Below are positions 14,776-23,418 of a stretch of 26,175 nt of DNA, piece after piece (position 1 is the first letter of the stretch; each line of letters starts with the position of its first letter). The notes under the pieces are model-generated. The model was given only the letters and a program-made list of their open reading frames with translations. It did not search any database and had not been told where the DNA came from. Both the position numbers and the translations under genes were made by a program. Source of the DNA: JBCBCP01 sp038530575. GTDB taxonomy: Bacteria > Pseudomonadota > Alphaproteobacteria > Rhodobacterales > Rhodobacteraceae. Where the stretch lies: assembly GCA_038530575.1 (NCBI GenBank), contig JBCBCP010000043.1, forward strand, positions 1 to 26,175, read 5' to 3'.

Positions 14776-16356
14776 GTGAAGATCGGAACGCCAAAAGAGA
14801 TTTTCGAGGGCGAACGCCGCGTCGCCATGACCCCGGACAGCGCGCTTCAGTTGCAGAAACTTGGCCATGATTGCGTTATCGAGACAGGGGCCGGTCAGGC
14901 CGCGGGCTTTGATGACGCCGCATACAAGGAGGCCGGTGTCGAGGTCGTGAAAACCGCCGCCGCGCTGTTCAAAGCCGCCGACGTCGTCGCAAAGGTCCGC
15001 CCGCCCGAAGATACCGAGGTTAAGCGCCTGCGCGAGGGGCAAACACTGATCTCGTTCTTCTATCCCGGTGCGAATGAAGAGCTGATGGCTGCCGCCGCCA
15101 AGCGCGGCAGCACGGTGATCGCGATGGACATGGTGCCGCGGATTTCCCGCGCGCAGAAGATGGACGCGCTGTCGTCCATGGCCAATATCGCCGGATACCG
15201 CGCGGTGATCGAGGCGGGCAACAACTTTGGCCGCTTCTTCACCGGTCAGGTGACAGCGGCGGGCAAGGTGCCCCCGGCCAAGGTGCTGGTCATTGGCGCG
15301 GGCGTTGCGGGCCTTGCCGCGATTGGCACCTCCACTTCGCTAGGCGCGATTACCTACGCGTTTGACGTGCGCCCGGAGGTGTCCGAACAGATTGAATCGA
15401 TGGGCGCCGAGTTTGTCTTTCTCGAATTCGACGAGGACCAGCAGGACGGCGCGGCGACAGGGGGCTACGCGGCCCCGTCGAGCCCCGAGTTCCGCGAGGC
15501 ACAGCTGGCTAAATTCCGTGAGATGGCGCCCGATATCGACATCGTCATCTCGACCGCGCTGATCCCGAACCGCGACGCGCCGATCCTCTGGACCAAAGAC
15601 ATGGTCGAGATGATGAAGCCCGGCTCGGTCATCGTGGACCTTGCCGCCGAAAAGGGTGGCAATTGCGAACTGACCGTGATGGACGAGAAAATCGTGACCG
15701 ATAATGGCGTGACCATAATCGGCTATACCGATTTCCCTAGCCGGATGGCGACGCAGTCCTCCACCCTTTATGCCACGAACATCCGCCACATGATGACGGA
15801 TCTGACGCCCGAGAAAGACGGCGTCATCGTGCATGACATGGAAGATGACGTGATCCGCGGCGCGACCATCACGCATGAAAAGGCCGTCACCTTCCCGCCG
15901 CCACCGCCCAAGGTCGCGGCAATTGCGGCGGCGCCGAAGAAAGAGGCGCCGAAGGAACTGACACCCGAGGAAAAGCGCGCCCAGGAAATGGCCGCGTTCA
16001 AGGCGCAGACGCGCAACCAGGTTGCCCTCTTGGGCATTGGCGGCGCGCTGGTGCTTGGCCTTGGCCTGATCCCGGGCATGCCGGCCAGCTTCATGCAGCA
16101 CTTCATCGTGTTTGTCCTGTCGGTGTTCATCGGCTTCCAGGTGATCTGGAACGTGGCGCACAGCTTGCACACGCCGCTGATGGCCGTGACCAACGCCATT
16201 TCGTCCATCATCATCCTGGGTGCTTTGATCCAGGTGGGATCTTCTAACTTGCTGATTACGCTGCTTGCAGCGCTCGGCATCTTCATGGCCGCCGTAAACA
16301 TCTTCGGTGGTTTCCTCGTGACACGGCGGATGCTCGCCATGTTCCAAAAGTCGTAA
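14776..16356 (+). CDS. pntA: proton-translocating NAD(P) transhydrogenase subunit alpha
   Basis: A 526-aa subunit with the NAD(H)-binding domain I (start MKIGTPKEIFEGERRVA, Rossmann motif VLVIGAGVAGLAAIGT, then YAFDVRPEV). A Pro/Ala/Lys-rich linker (PPPPPKVAAIAAAPKKEAPK) follows, then four membrane helices (NQVALLGIGGALVL onward, ending MLAMFQKS). The soluble and membrane parts are in one chain, the E. coli-type fusion, rather than split PntAA/PntAB. With PntB it couples proton entry to NADP+ reduction by NADH. The start is GTG at 14776, 5 nt after a GGGAGG site; a GTG two codons earlier overlaps that site. pntB follows after 13 bp. Confidence 0.97.
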   Translation: MKIGTPKEIFEGERRVAMTPDSALQLQKLGHDCVIETGAGQAAGFDDAAYKEAGVEVVKTAAALFKAADVVAKVRPPEDTEVKRLREGQTLISFFYPGANEELMAAAAKRGSTVIAMDMVPRISRAQKMDALSSMANIAGYRAVIEAGNNFGRFFTGQVTAAGKVPPAKVLVIGAGVAGLAAIGTSTSLGAITYAFDVRPEVSEQIESMGAEFVFLEFDEDQQDGAATGGYAAPSSPEFREAQLAKFREMAPDIDIVISTALIPNRDAPILWTKDMVEMMKPGSVIVDLAAEKGGNCELTVMDEKIVTDNGVTIIGYTDFPSRMATQSSTLYATNIRHMMTDLTPEKDGVIVHDMEDDVIRGATITHEKAVTFPPPPPKVAAIAAAPKKEAPKELTPEEKRAQEMAAFKAQTRNQVALLGIGGALVLGLGLIPGMPASFMQHFIVFVLSVFIGFQVIWNVAHSLHTPLMAVTNAISSIIILGALIQVGSSNLLITLLAALGIFMAAVNIFGGFLVTRRMLAMFQKS

Positions 16357-16369
16357 GGGAGCAGGGCAC

Positions 16370-17887
16370 ATGGATAATGCATTCACGATTGCAGCCTATG
16401 TGGTTGCGGGCATCCTATTCATCCTGTCGCTGGGCGGGCTGTCCGGGCAGGAAAGCGCCAAGCGGGCGGTATGGTACGGCATTGCGGGCATGGCCATTGC
16501 CATCCTCGCCACGATTGTCGGGCCGGGCGCGGGGCTTTGGTTCTTCTCGTTGATCCTCATCGCGGGTGGTGCGGCCGTTGGCTACCAGCTGGCGACCAAG
16601 GTGCAGATGACGCAGATGCCGGAACTTGTGGCGATCATGCACAGCCTCGTGGGCCTCGCGGCGGTGTTCGTGGGCTTTAACGCCGACATCATGATCAACA
16701 CGATTGCAGGGCTCAGCGCGTCTTATGACGGGGCAAACCCGGTTGGCGGCTATGGTCTGCCGCTTTTCCCCATCGCGGAAGAGACGAAAGAGGGCCTGTC
16801 GGCCTTTGGCCAGCTGATCGCCAAGAAAACCGGGGTCGAGATCGGCATTCTGCGGGTCGAGCTGGTTCTGGGCATCTGGATCGGCGCCGTGACTTTCACC
16901 GGCTCGGTCATTGCCTATGCCAAGCTGGCGGGCGGCTCGTCGCTTCTGCCGTTCAACATCGACACCGGCGCCAAGCAGCTGCCGGGGGGTCACCTGCTGA
17001 ACGCGGCGGCGGCTGCGCTGTCGCTGGTGCTGGCGATCATGTACCTGTCGGGGTCTGGCTCGTGGACGCTGGTGCTGCTCACGCTGCTGGCGCTGTTTAT
17101 CGGCTACCACCTGATCATGGGCATCGGCGGCGCGGACATGCCGGTCGTCGTGTCGATGCTTAACAGCTATTCCGGCTGGGCAGCGGCGGCAATTGGCTTC
17201 TCGCTGGGCAACGATCTGCTGATCGTTGTCGGCGCGCTTGTCGGCTCCTCGGGTGCGATCCTGTCCTACATCATGTGTAAGGCGATGAACCGGTCCTTCG
17301 TGTCGGTGATCCTTGGCGGATGGGGCGGCGCGGCTGCGGGCGAGCAGATGGCGGTCGAGGGCGAACAGGTCGCGATTGAAGCGGATGGCGTGGCCACGGC
17401 CCTGAACGAGGCGTCCAGCATCGTGATCATCCCGGGCTACGGCATGGCCGTGGCGCAGGCACAGCAGACCGTGGCGGAGCTGACCCGCAAGCTGCGCGCC
17501 AAGGGCAAGGAAGTGCGCTTTGCCATCCACCCCGTCGCAGGGCGTCTGCCGGGGCACATGAACGTGCTTCTGGCCGAGGCGAAGGTGCCATACGACATCG
17601 TGCTGGAGATGGACGAGATCAATGACGACTTCCCCGACACGGACGTCGCCATCGTCATCGGCTCGAACGACATCGTGAACCCGGCTGCGCAGGACGATCC
17701 CAACAGCCCCATCGCCGGGATGCCGGTGCTTGAGTGCTGGAAGGCCAAGCAGGTGTTCGTGTCCAAGCGCGGGCAGGGCACGGGCTATTCCGGCATCGAG
17801 AATCCGCTGTTCTTCAAGGAGAACACGCGCATGTTCTACGGCGATGCGAAGGACAGCTTTGACAAGCTGCTGCCGCTGATCGACTAA
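16370..17887 (+). CDS. pntB: proton-translocating NAD(P) transhydrogenase subunit beta
   Basis: A 505-aa integral membrane protein. Roughly the first 310 residues form the multi-helix proton channel domain. The C-terminal ~180 residues are NADP(H)-binding domain III, with GYGMAVAQAQ (GxGxxA fold), HPVAGRLPGHMNVLLAEA, the EMDEINDDFPDTDVAIVIG acidic turn, and KRGQGTGYSGIENPLF. The ATG lies after a GGGAG ribosome site and 13 bp from pntA, so the pair forms an operon; the operon ends at the hairpin terminator at 17913-17942. Slightly longer than E. coli PntB (462 aa), the extra residues being in the membrane-domain part; this is common in alphaproteobacteria. Confidence 0.97.
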   Translation: MDNAFTIAAYVVAGILFILSLGGLSGQESAKRAVWYGIAGMAIAILATIVGPGAGLWFFSLILIAGGAAVGYQLATKVQMTQMPELVAIMHSLVGLAAVFVGFNADIMINTIAGLSASYDGANPVGGYGLPLFPIAEETKEGLSAFGQLIAKKTGVEIGILRVELVLGIWIGAVTFTGSVIAYAKLAGGSSLLPFNIDTGAKQLPGGHLLNAAAAALSLVLAIMYLSGSGSWTLVLLTLLALFIGYHLIMGIGGADMPVVVSMLNSYSGWAAAAIGFSLGNDLLIVVGALVGSSGAILSYIMCKAMNRSFVSVILGGWGGAAAGEQMAVEGEQVAIEADGVATALNEASSIVIIPGYGMAVAQAQQTVAELTRKLRAKGKEVRFAIHPVAGRLPGHMNVLLAEAKVPYDIVLEMDEINDDFPDTDVAIVIGSNDIVNPAAQDDPNSPIAGMPVLECWKAKQVFVSKRGQGTGYSGIENPLFFKENTRMFYGDAKDSFDKLLPLID

Positions 17888-17912
17888 GTCGCGATCAATC
17901 AAAAAACAAAAG

Positions 17913-17942
17913 AACGCCTCGCAGATCTGCGGGGCGTTTTTC
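17913..17942 (+). terminator. Rho-independent terminator after pntB, probably bidirectional
   Basis: AACGCCTCGCAGA pairs with TCTGCGGGGCGTT, 13 bp with one G-T type mismatch and the turn in the centre. It is followed by a T-run for plus-strand transcripts. The AAAAAACAAAAG on its left gives a T-rich run on the minus strand, so it can also end the convergent RTX gene. Confidence 0.88.
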
Positions 17943-17944
17943 GT

Positions 17945-19054
17945 TTAAACGAACAGGAAGTCGGCGGCGTCGAGTGCAGTGATGCCCCTTAGGTGGGCAA
18001 GGTGTGTGACCTCTGCAATGCCGGCGTCGAAATCTGCCTGGCTGTCATAGCGAACGTAAAACAGGTTCGAACCCGACAGCGCAAAGGCGCTGTCGCTTGC
18101 GCTGGAAAGCCCAAGGTCCGACACCTTGTTGGTCAAGACCACCGCGCCAGTAAACTCGGTCGCGTTAAAGACAAGCTGGTCTTCGCCGCGCGTGAAATCG
18201 ACGATCACATCGCGGGTTGCTCCCGCATACCCGGCAATGCCGTTCCCCGGGTTGGCATTGGCGACATGGTCCGCACGTTCGGTGAATACAAACTGGTCCG
18301 CACCTGCGCCGCCAATAAGCCGGTCCACTCCTTCGGCCCCTGTCAGCGTGTCGTTGCCATCAAACCCGCGCAAGCGGTTGTCGAGCAAATCGCCGCTCAG
18401 CGCGTCACCAAAAAGCGAGCCGTCGAGGTTATGGATGGAGCTGTGCGTGTCGCCTTCTGCGTGGCCGCCCGTGCTGATGGACGCGGCAAGATCGATTGTG
18501 ACGGCCGCGTTCGAGCTACGGTAGCCTGCGGTATCGATCCCGACGCTGCCATGCATGAAGTCTGCGCCAGCGCCGCCGATCAGGTAATCGTCGCCGCGCC
18601 CGCCATCCAGAAAATCGTCCCCACCGAGGCCAAGGATACGGTTGTTCCCGTCGCCCATGATCAGGCTGTCGCCGAAATTGGTACCAATCAGGTTTTCAAT
18701 CGACACCAGCAGGTCACCTGAGGCGGCGCCCAGCATCTGGTCGTTGCGGGTATTTATGGCAACATTCGACGTCTCGTGCCGGTAGTTGGCTGTATCGATC
18801 CCGTCGCCACCATCCAGCCGATCACCGCCCGCGCCGCCGATCAGGACGTCATTATCCGCGCCGCCTTCCAGCGTGTCATTCCCGCCGCGCCCGAGCAGGC
18901 GGTCATCGCCGCCCAGCCCACGGACAAGTTCGGCGTCGTTCGTGCTGATAAGGACATTGGCGTTGTTGTCGCCGTTTCTGCCCGATGGTGCCGCGCTGAG
19001 CGGTGCATAGGCTGGCGGGAGATCTTGAAAAAGGGTTCTGAAAAAAATGCTCAT
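17945..19054 (-). CDS. RTX (hemolysin-type calcium-binding repeat) protein
   Basis: A 369-aa acidic secreted-type protein. Three blocks of GGxGxDxLxG nonapeptides lie at about residues 45-87 (GLGGDDRLLGRGGNDTLEGG), 134-174 (GLGGDDFLDGGRGDDYLIGG) and 221-255, forming calcium-binding beta-rolls. Each block is followed by a GIDTANYR or GIDTAGYR strand. The C-terminal ~90 residues (VIVDFTRGEDQLVFNA and after, ending DAADFLFV) resemble the serralysin-type C-terminal module and export signal, so type I secretion is expected. No Sec signal peptide, no protease motif and no ABC/MFP exporter gene are present. Function outside calcium binding is unknown. It is convergent with pntB and shares its terminator. 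Confidence 0.9.
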   Translation of the reverse strand: MSIFFRTLFQDLPPAYAPLSAAPSGRNGDNNANVLISTNDAELVRGLGGDDRLLGRGGNDTLEGGADNDVLIGGAGGDRLDGGDGIDTANYRHETSNVAINTRNDQMLGAASGDLLVSIENLIGTNFGDSLIMGDGNNRILGLGGDDFLDGGRGDDYLIGGAGADFMHGSVGIDTAGYRSSNAAVTIDLAASISTGGHAEGDTHSSIHNLDGSLFGDALSGDLLDNRLRGFDGNDTLTGAEGVDRLIGGAGADQFVFTERADHVANANPGNGIAGYAGATRDVIVDFTRGEDQLVFNATEFTGAVVLTNKVSDLGLSSASDSAFALSGSNLFYVRYDSQADFDAGIAEVTHLAHLRGITALDAADFLFV

Positions 19055-19224
19055 GCCATGACGCTAGATTAATACGGGGGCGTCTGGCAACGTCAGACCG
19101 TCAGAACGGGGGGCGCCGCGCGTTGCGCAAAATGTCAGCACGCCTGTGTTGGAGGCCTCGGCAGAGCCTTAACGGAACCAGTCCGCGAGTTGAGGCAAAC
19201 CGCCAGATTCCGTATGTTTCGTGC

Positions 19225-19632
19225 ATGCAGGAGGAATTCGAGGCCTTTCTGACAGACATATCTGACTGTTTCGTGGCGCAGGACATAGCGCTGTGGAAGA
19301 GCCGTTTGCGCATGCCTTTTTCGATTATAACGCGAGAAGGGCCGGTCGTCCTTGCGACAGAGATGGCCGTCGAAAAGAACTTTCAGCTTTACTTGTTGGC
19401 CATGGAAAAGATGTCACTTGACCTCGTTGACCGCCGCAGCCTGTCGTTGGAGGATTGCGGCGATGGAACGTGGCTCGGCACTTACCAAACGCGTTTGCTC
19501 TCGAAAAACCAGCTTGCGACAGCGCCCTACACGTCAACGTCGTTGATGATCGTGGATGCGGGTCGTTTTCGCATGAGTTCCATGCTGAACGGGCGCGGAC
19601 ATTCGGAATGGACGGGTGTACGGGATGCCTGA
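19225..19632 (+). CDS. small hypothetical protein, NTF2/SnoaL-like
   Basis: A 135-aa protein starting MQEEFEAFLTDISDCFVAQD. The helix-rich first 30 residues, then RMPFSIITREGPVVLAT, a helix AVEKNFQLYLLAMEKM, and beta-strands through TWLGTYQTRLL and GRFRMSSMLN follow the NTF2-like fold, so a small-ligand or scaffold role is plausible. No catalytic residues can be assigned. The frame is open from 19123 but the upstream part is compositionally unlike coding sequence; the ATG at 19225 is chosen on the start of the fold and lacks a strong ribosome site. It stands alone between the RTX gene (divergent) and the DUF3422 gene. Confidence 0.65.
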   Translation: MQEEFEAFLTDISDCFVAQDIALWKSRLRMPFSIITREGPVVLATEMAVEKNFQLYLLAMEKMSLDLVDRRSLSLEDCGDGTWLGTYQTRLLSKNQLATAPYTSTSLMIVDAGRFRMSSMLNGRGHSEWTGVRDA

Positions 19633-19640
19633 GCACCGTT

Positions 19641-19650
19641 CGGTATACCG
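19641..19650. promoter_or_regulatory. 10-bp palindrome upstream of DUF3422 gene
   Basis: CGGTATACCG is a perfect palindrome lying 35 bp upstream of the predicted -35 of the next promoter. It could be a regulator half-site pair; no regulator is nearby and chance is possible. Confidence 0.25.
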
Positions 19651-19685
19651 TTGCATCCAGTTAACGCACTGAAACAAAACGAGTT

Positions 19686-19714
19686 TTGACATCCGGTGCC
19701 AAGCGACCTATGTC
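19686..19714 (+). promoter_or_regulatory. candidate sigma-70 promoter for the DUF3422 gene
   Basis: A perfect -35 TTGACA, a 17-bp spacer and a -10-like TATGTC, ending 27 bp before the ATG at 19741. The -10 matches three of six consensus positions. Confidence 0.5.
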
Positions 19715-19740
19715 CAAAGCACCTATCGAGATGCAATATC

Positions 19741-21024
19741 ATGCCCCCCATCGAAGACCACCCCCTGCGCTACCGGCTGGCCAACGAGCTGCACGCGCGC
19801 CCGTTTCCCGCAATGGAGGCGCCGTGCACGGCTGCCTATATCGCGATCAAGCAGTCCGATCAGGCTGCAGCGCGGGATCGTGACGCTGACCTTGCGCATC
19901 TGACCGCGTTGCTGGACCGGCATGGTGCGCCGCACCCGCAGCCCGGCGCGACCCACTACTATGGCCAAATCGGCAAGCACTGGCTGAAGTGGGAACAGCA
20001 CACTGAATTCGTGACCTACACCGTTTTCTCCGAAGGGGTCGGAGAGCGGGCATTTGATCCTGCTGAGTTTGCGCCCTTTCCTGAAAACTGGCTCGCGGAA
20101 GCACCTGGGCAAAAGATGACCTCCGTGTTGATCCGCGTGATGCAGAGACCGTCAGAGAAAGATGTGCTGGACCGGCTGCGTGACTGGTTTGTGCCGGAAA
20201 GCCTGGCGGTGAGTTCTGTGCTGGAAGACGCCGCGGTGATCGCGGGGGATTTCCGAATCGACGATGCAGGCCACACGAGGTTCGCCGTTTTCGCGTCTGA
20301 AGATACCGGCGCTACTCGGGTCGGCCGTATCGTGCAGCGGCTGTGCGAGGTAGAGACCTACAAGACTATGTCGATGCTGGGCTTTGCCCGCGTGCGCGAG
20401 ATGGGCCCGAAGCTGGGCGAGCTCGACAGTGCCCTGACATCGCTGGTTGGCGAAATGCGCGAGGGGCGTGCGGGGGCAGAAGAGACGCTACGCGCTCTGC
20501 TGGATACGTCGGCGGAGCTTGAGACAATCGCCGCTCGGTCTTCGTTCCGCTTTGGCGCGACCGGCGCCTATGAGGCCATCGTGAACCAACGTATTGAGGC
20601 TTTGCGCGAGGCGCGGTTTGTGGGGAGGCAGAGCTTTGCCGAGTTCATGGTGCGCCGCTACGAGCCCGCGATGCGCACGGTAAAGTCCGCGCAGGAACGC
20701 ATCGATGCGATGAGCGCCCGGTCGGTGCGGGCCGCAAACCTGCTGCGGACGCGCGTGGACGTGGAGCGCAGCGCGCAGAACCAGAAGCTGCTTGAAAGTA
20801 TGGACCGGCGCAGCGACCTGCAATTGCGGCTGCAGCGCACGGTCGAAGGACTGTCGGTCGTGGCCATCAGCTACTATGCCGTGTCGCTGGCTGGGTACCT
20901 GCTTTATCCGCTGGAGGAGCCGACGGGGCTGAGCAAAGGCATGCTCACAGCCGCGGTCACGGTGCCAGTGGTTCTGGGGGTCTGGTGGCTGGTGCGCCAG
21001 CTGCGCAAGTCTGTCGAGAAGTAG
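19741..21024 (+). CDS. DUF3422 family membrane-anchored protein
   Basis: A 427-aa protein. The N-terminal HPLRYRLANELHARPFP (about 7-23) is the signature of DUF3422. The soluble region continues with HYYGQIGKHWLKWEQHTEF and a long helical segment (about 245-375) with coiled-coil character. Two C-terminal membrane helices follow (VVAISYYAVSLAGYLL and AAVTVPVVLGVWWLV). The layout fits a cytosolic domain anchored by a hairpin at the inner membrane. Biochemical function of DUF3422 is unknown. The ATG at 19741 is used because it precedes the conserved start and follows a good promoter; the longer frame from 19696 would include that promoter. Confidence 0.88.
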   Translation: MPPIEDHPLRYRLANELHARPFPAMEAPCTAAYIAIKQSDQAAARDRDADLAHLTALLDRHGAPHPQPGATHYYGQIGKHWLKWEQHTEFVTYTVFSEGVGERAFDPAEFAPFPENWLAEAPGQKMTSVLIRVMQRPSEKDVLDRLRDWFVPESLAVSSVLEDAAVIAGDFRIDDAGHTRFAVFASEDTGATRVGRIVQRLCEVETYKTMSMLGFARVREMGPKLGELDSALTSLVGEMREGRAGAEETLRALLDTSAELETIAARSSFRFGATGAYEAIVNQRIEALREARFVGRQSFAEFMVRRYEPAMRTVKSAQERIDAMSARSVRAANLLRTRVDVERSAQNQKLLESMDRRSDLQLRLQRTVEGLSVVAISYYAVSLAGYLLYPLEEPTGLSKGMLTAAVTVPVVLGVWWLVRQLRKSVEK

Positions 21025-21031
21025 CGGCCTC

Positions 21032-21055
21032 GGGGCTGTTTTCAGCAACAGCCCC
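21032..21055. terminator. hairpin between convergent DUF3422 and permease genes
   Basis: GGGGCTGTT, a 6-nt loop TTCAGC, then AACAGCCCC: a perfect 9-bp stem in the 42-bp gap between convergent stops. It has no T-run on either side, so it may act as a weak or Rho-assisted terminator for both. Confidence 0.6.
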
Positions 21056-21066
21056 GTTCGCCTCGT

Positions 21067-22062
21067 TCACCGCCCCCGGATGCGGGGGTCGAGCGCATCG
21101 CGCAAGCCGTCGCCAAGGTAGTTCACGCTCAGCACGGTAAGCGAGATCATGATGCCGGGCAGCATGACCCGCTCGGGATATTCCTGCATCCGCGGCACAG
21201 CGTCCGCCAGCAGCTTGCCCCAGGTCGGGAAGTCGGACGGGAAGCCGACGCCCAGGAAGGACAGCGCGCTTTCGGTGATGATCGCGGTGGCAAGGCCTAG
21301 CGTCGCCGACACCACGATGGGCGAGATCACGTTGGGCAGCAGGTGCCGCCGGATGATGGCGCCCGATTTTGTGCCGATGGAGCGGGCCGCGAGGATGAAC
21401 TCACGCTCTTTGAGCGCAAGGATATCACCGCGCACGATCCGCGCGGTAGGCATCCAGTTGGTCACGCCGATGATGCCGACGATCAGCACAAACATGCCCG
21501 CCTCCGGCCCGCCAAACGTCGCTGTGAGCGGTTGGCGGAAAAGGGTCACCGCCAGCAGCACCAGCGGCAGGATGGGCAGCGACAGCACCAGATCGGTAAA
21601 GCGCATCAGCCAGAAGTCGAGCCGCTTAAAGTAGCCGGCCAGCACCCCGACCAGCGTGCCGATCACCAGCGCCAGCAGCATCGCTGCCCAGCCCACGGCC
21701 ATAGACACGCGCCCGCCGGCCAGGATCGTGGCAAGGATGTCTCGGCCAAGGTTGTCGGTGCCGAAGGGCCGGTGCCAGCCTGTCTTGGCGTCGCCGTCCC
21801 ACAGCGCCACCCAGATGGGGCGCATGTCGCGGTTGCGAATGTCCAAAGCCTGCGCGTCGATCGTCCAGATATAGGGGCCGAGGATGACCGCGAGGGTAAT
21901 GAAGATCAGGAAACTTCCGCCAAACAGTGCGCCTTTGTGTTTGCGAAACTGCTCCCACACATCGCGCCACTGACTGGAGGGCGCGGTCGAGACTTCTTTG
22001 TCGGTAAGGGCAGAGATGAACTCTGCATCGGGCTGGGGGCCGGAGGGCGTGGTCTCAGTCAT
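21067..22062 (-). CDS. peptide/nickel-type ABC transporter permease (OppC/DppC family)
   Basis: A 331-aa inner-membrane permease. A hydrophilic N-terminus of about 45 residues precedes the first membrane helix (ALFGGSFLIFITLAVILG). A periplasmic loop with FGTDNLGRDIL follows, typical of OppC/DppC, then five further helices. The EAA-type loop that contacts the ATPase is ARSIGTKSGAIIRRHLLPN. The partner permease lies 6 bp upstream in the same operon. No ATPase gene is visible in the window. The family moves oligopeptides and other small ligands, so substrate is set by the binding protein. Confidence 0.93.
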   Translation of the reverse strand: MTETTPSGPQPDAEFISALTDKEVSTAPSSQWRDVWEQFRKHKGALFGGSFLIFITLAVILGPYIWTIDAQALDIRNRDMRPIWVALWDGDAKTGWHRPFGTDNLGRDILATILAGGRVSMAVGWAAMLLALVIGTLVGVLAGYFKRLDFWLMRFTDLVLSLPILPLVLLAVTLFRQPLTATFGGPEAGMFVLIVGIIGVTNWMPTARIVRGDILALKEREFILAARSIGTKSGAIIRRHLLPNVISPIVVSATLGLATAIITESALSFLGVGFPSDFPTWGKLLADAVPRMQEYPERVMLPGIMISLTVLSVNYLGDGLRDALDPRIRGR

Positions 22063-22068
22063 AACGGA

Positions 22069-23076
22069 TCAATCATATCGAATTCGGGGGTCGAGCACGC
22101 CATAAAGCACGTCGGCGATCAGGTTGAAGAGGACAATGAGAATGGCAAAGATAAAGGTCAGCGTCATGACGCCGGGCAGGTCGTTGGCAAACAGCCATGT
22201 CAGCAGAAGCTGGCCGATCCCGTTCACCTTAAAGACGTTCTCGGTGATGATCGCGCCGCCAAAGATGGCCGGCACCCCCAGTGCGATCACCGTGATAACC
22301 GGGATCATCGAGTTGCGCACAACGTGCACCATGACCACGACCGATTCCTTCAGGCCCTTGGCCCGCGCCGTGCGCACGTAATCCTGGTTGAGGTTGTCGA
22401 GCATCGCGCCGCGCATATAGCGGCTGATCTGCGCCGTGGTCTGCAGTGCCAGCACCATGACGGGCATGATCATCTGGTAGAACTGAACCTTGAAGCTTTC
22501 CCAGTCGGTCACAACGTGGGTCGTGTCATAGATCGACGGCAACCAGCCGAGATAGACGGAAAAAATCACGATCAGCAGCGGGCCGGTAAAGAAGGGCGGG
22601 ATCGAAAAGCCGATCATCGTCACGAATGTACCGGCCTGGTCGAAGACACTGTAGTGCCGGTACGCGCTATAGATGCCGATGGGCAGGGCGATCAGGATAC
22701 CAACCACGTAAGCCAGGCCCACGACCCACAGCGTCTGCGGCAGGCGCTGGTAGACGATGTCCATGACCGGGCTGCGGGTCTGCCAGCTGAGGATGCGCTG
22801 CTTGCCCTCGGCGAAGTTGGTGCCGAACGTGTAGTCAAACAGCACCTGCGGCTCGACCCAGAAGAATTGCACCAGCCATTTCCAGTACTGAATATACCAC
22901 GCCTGCCCAAGCCCCAGCGCCTCGCGCATCCGCTCCTTGACCTCTGGCGGCACGGTCAGCGGCACCTGCGCCATCGGATCGCCGGGGGCAAGTTGCAGCA
23001 GGCCGAAGATGACGAGGCTGATGAACAGCAGCGTCGGAATGGACAGGATCAGACGTCTGATCGTGAAAGTGAGCAT
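22069..23076 (-). CDS. peptide/nickel-type ABC transporter permease (OppB/DppB family)
   Basis: A 335-aa inner-membrane permease. It starts MLTFTIRRLILSIPTLLFISLVIFGLL, the OppB first helix, followed by LAPGDP. The EAA-type loop is YVRTARAKGLKESVVVMVHVVRNSMIPV, and the C-terminus VLYGVLDPRIRYD is characteristic of OppB/DppB. An AGAGG ribosome site precedes the ATG at 23076. It is the first gene of the permease pair and transcribed away from the creatinase gene across a 342-bp intergenic region. The binding-protein gene lies beyond the creatinase gene on the same strand, so the transporter genes are split. Confidence 0.93.
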   Translation of the reverse strand: MLTFTIRRLILSIPTLLFISLVIFGLLQLAPGDPMAQVPLTVPPEVKERMREALGLGQAWYIQYWKWLVQFFWVEPQVLFDYTFGTNFAEGKQRILSWQTRSPVMDIVYQRLPQTLWVVGLAYVVGILIALPIGIYSAYRHYSVFDQAGTFVTMIGFSIPPFFTGPLLIVIFSVYLGWLPSIYDTTHVVTDWESFKVQFYQMIMPVMVLALQTTAQISRYMRGAMLDNLNQDYVRTARAKGLKESVVVMVHVVRNSMIPVITVIALGVPAIFGGAIITENVFKVNGIGQLLLTWLFANDLPGVMTLTFIFAILIVLFNLIADVLYGVLDPRIRYD

Positions 23077-23418
23077 TGCGGCCTCTTTACGGGTCGTTAA
23101 CGAAGCTGGAGGTTAGGTTGGCATAGGCAGAGGTTGATGTCTCTACCTTTTGGGACGGAAAGTTGTGGCGGGGCAGGAATGTGATGGATTTCGGGGCGGT
23201 CCGGCCCGTCGCGAGAAGGCTTGCCACACAAAGATTACATGATGTAAGCCCTTGCCCGTGGGCAGGCGATGGCGTCGCCACTGTCTGAAACGGCAGATGC
23301 CACACGTCTTATCCTGAACGCCGGGATCTTGCTTTGCCGCACTGCGCGGTGAGGGAAGGTTGCCTGAAGCTCAGGGACACTCCCGATCCGGCAAAGCGGC
23401 TCGAACAGGAGTGAACCG
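23077..23418. promoter_or_regulatory. divergent intergenic region between permease and creatinase genes
   Basis: No plausible gene is seen in these 342 bp. It should hold the promoters for the permease pair (minus) and creatinase (plus). It contains the 13-bp palindrome at 23235-23247 and smaller self-complementary stretches (TGCCC-GT-GGGCA near 23254). No convincing -35/-10 pair can be named on either strand. Confidence 0.6.
23235..23247. promoter_or_regulatory. palindrome TTACATGATGTAA, possible operator
   Basis: TTACAT, one central base, ATGTAA: perfect 6-bp arms near the middle of the divergent intergenic region. The geometry fits a dimeric regulator binding site controlling permease and creatinase genes together. 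The regulator is unknown and none is encoded in the window. Confidence 0.4.

Noticed and set aside
16415..17902. 495-codon minus-strand open frame opposite pntB
   Set aside because: Its His/Arg/Gln-rich sequence is typical of the antisense of a membrane-protein gene; pntB on the plus strand is certain.
21343..23100. 585-codon plus-strand open frame across both permease genes
   Set aside because: It spans two clear minus-strand permeases plus their junction; its His/Asp/Gln-rich composition indicates an antisense artefact.
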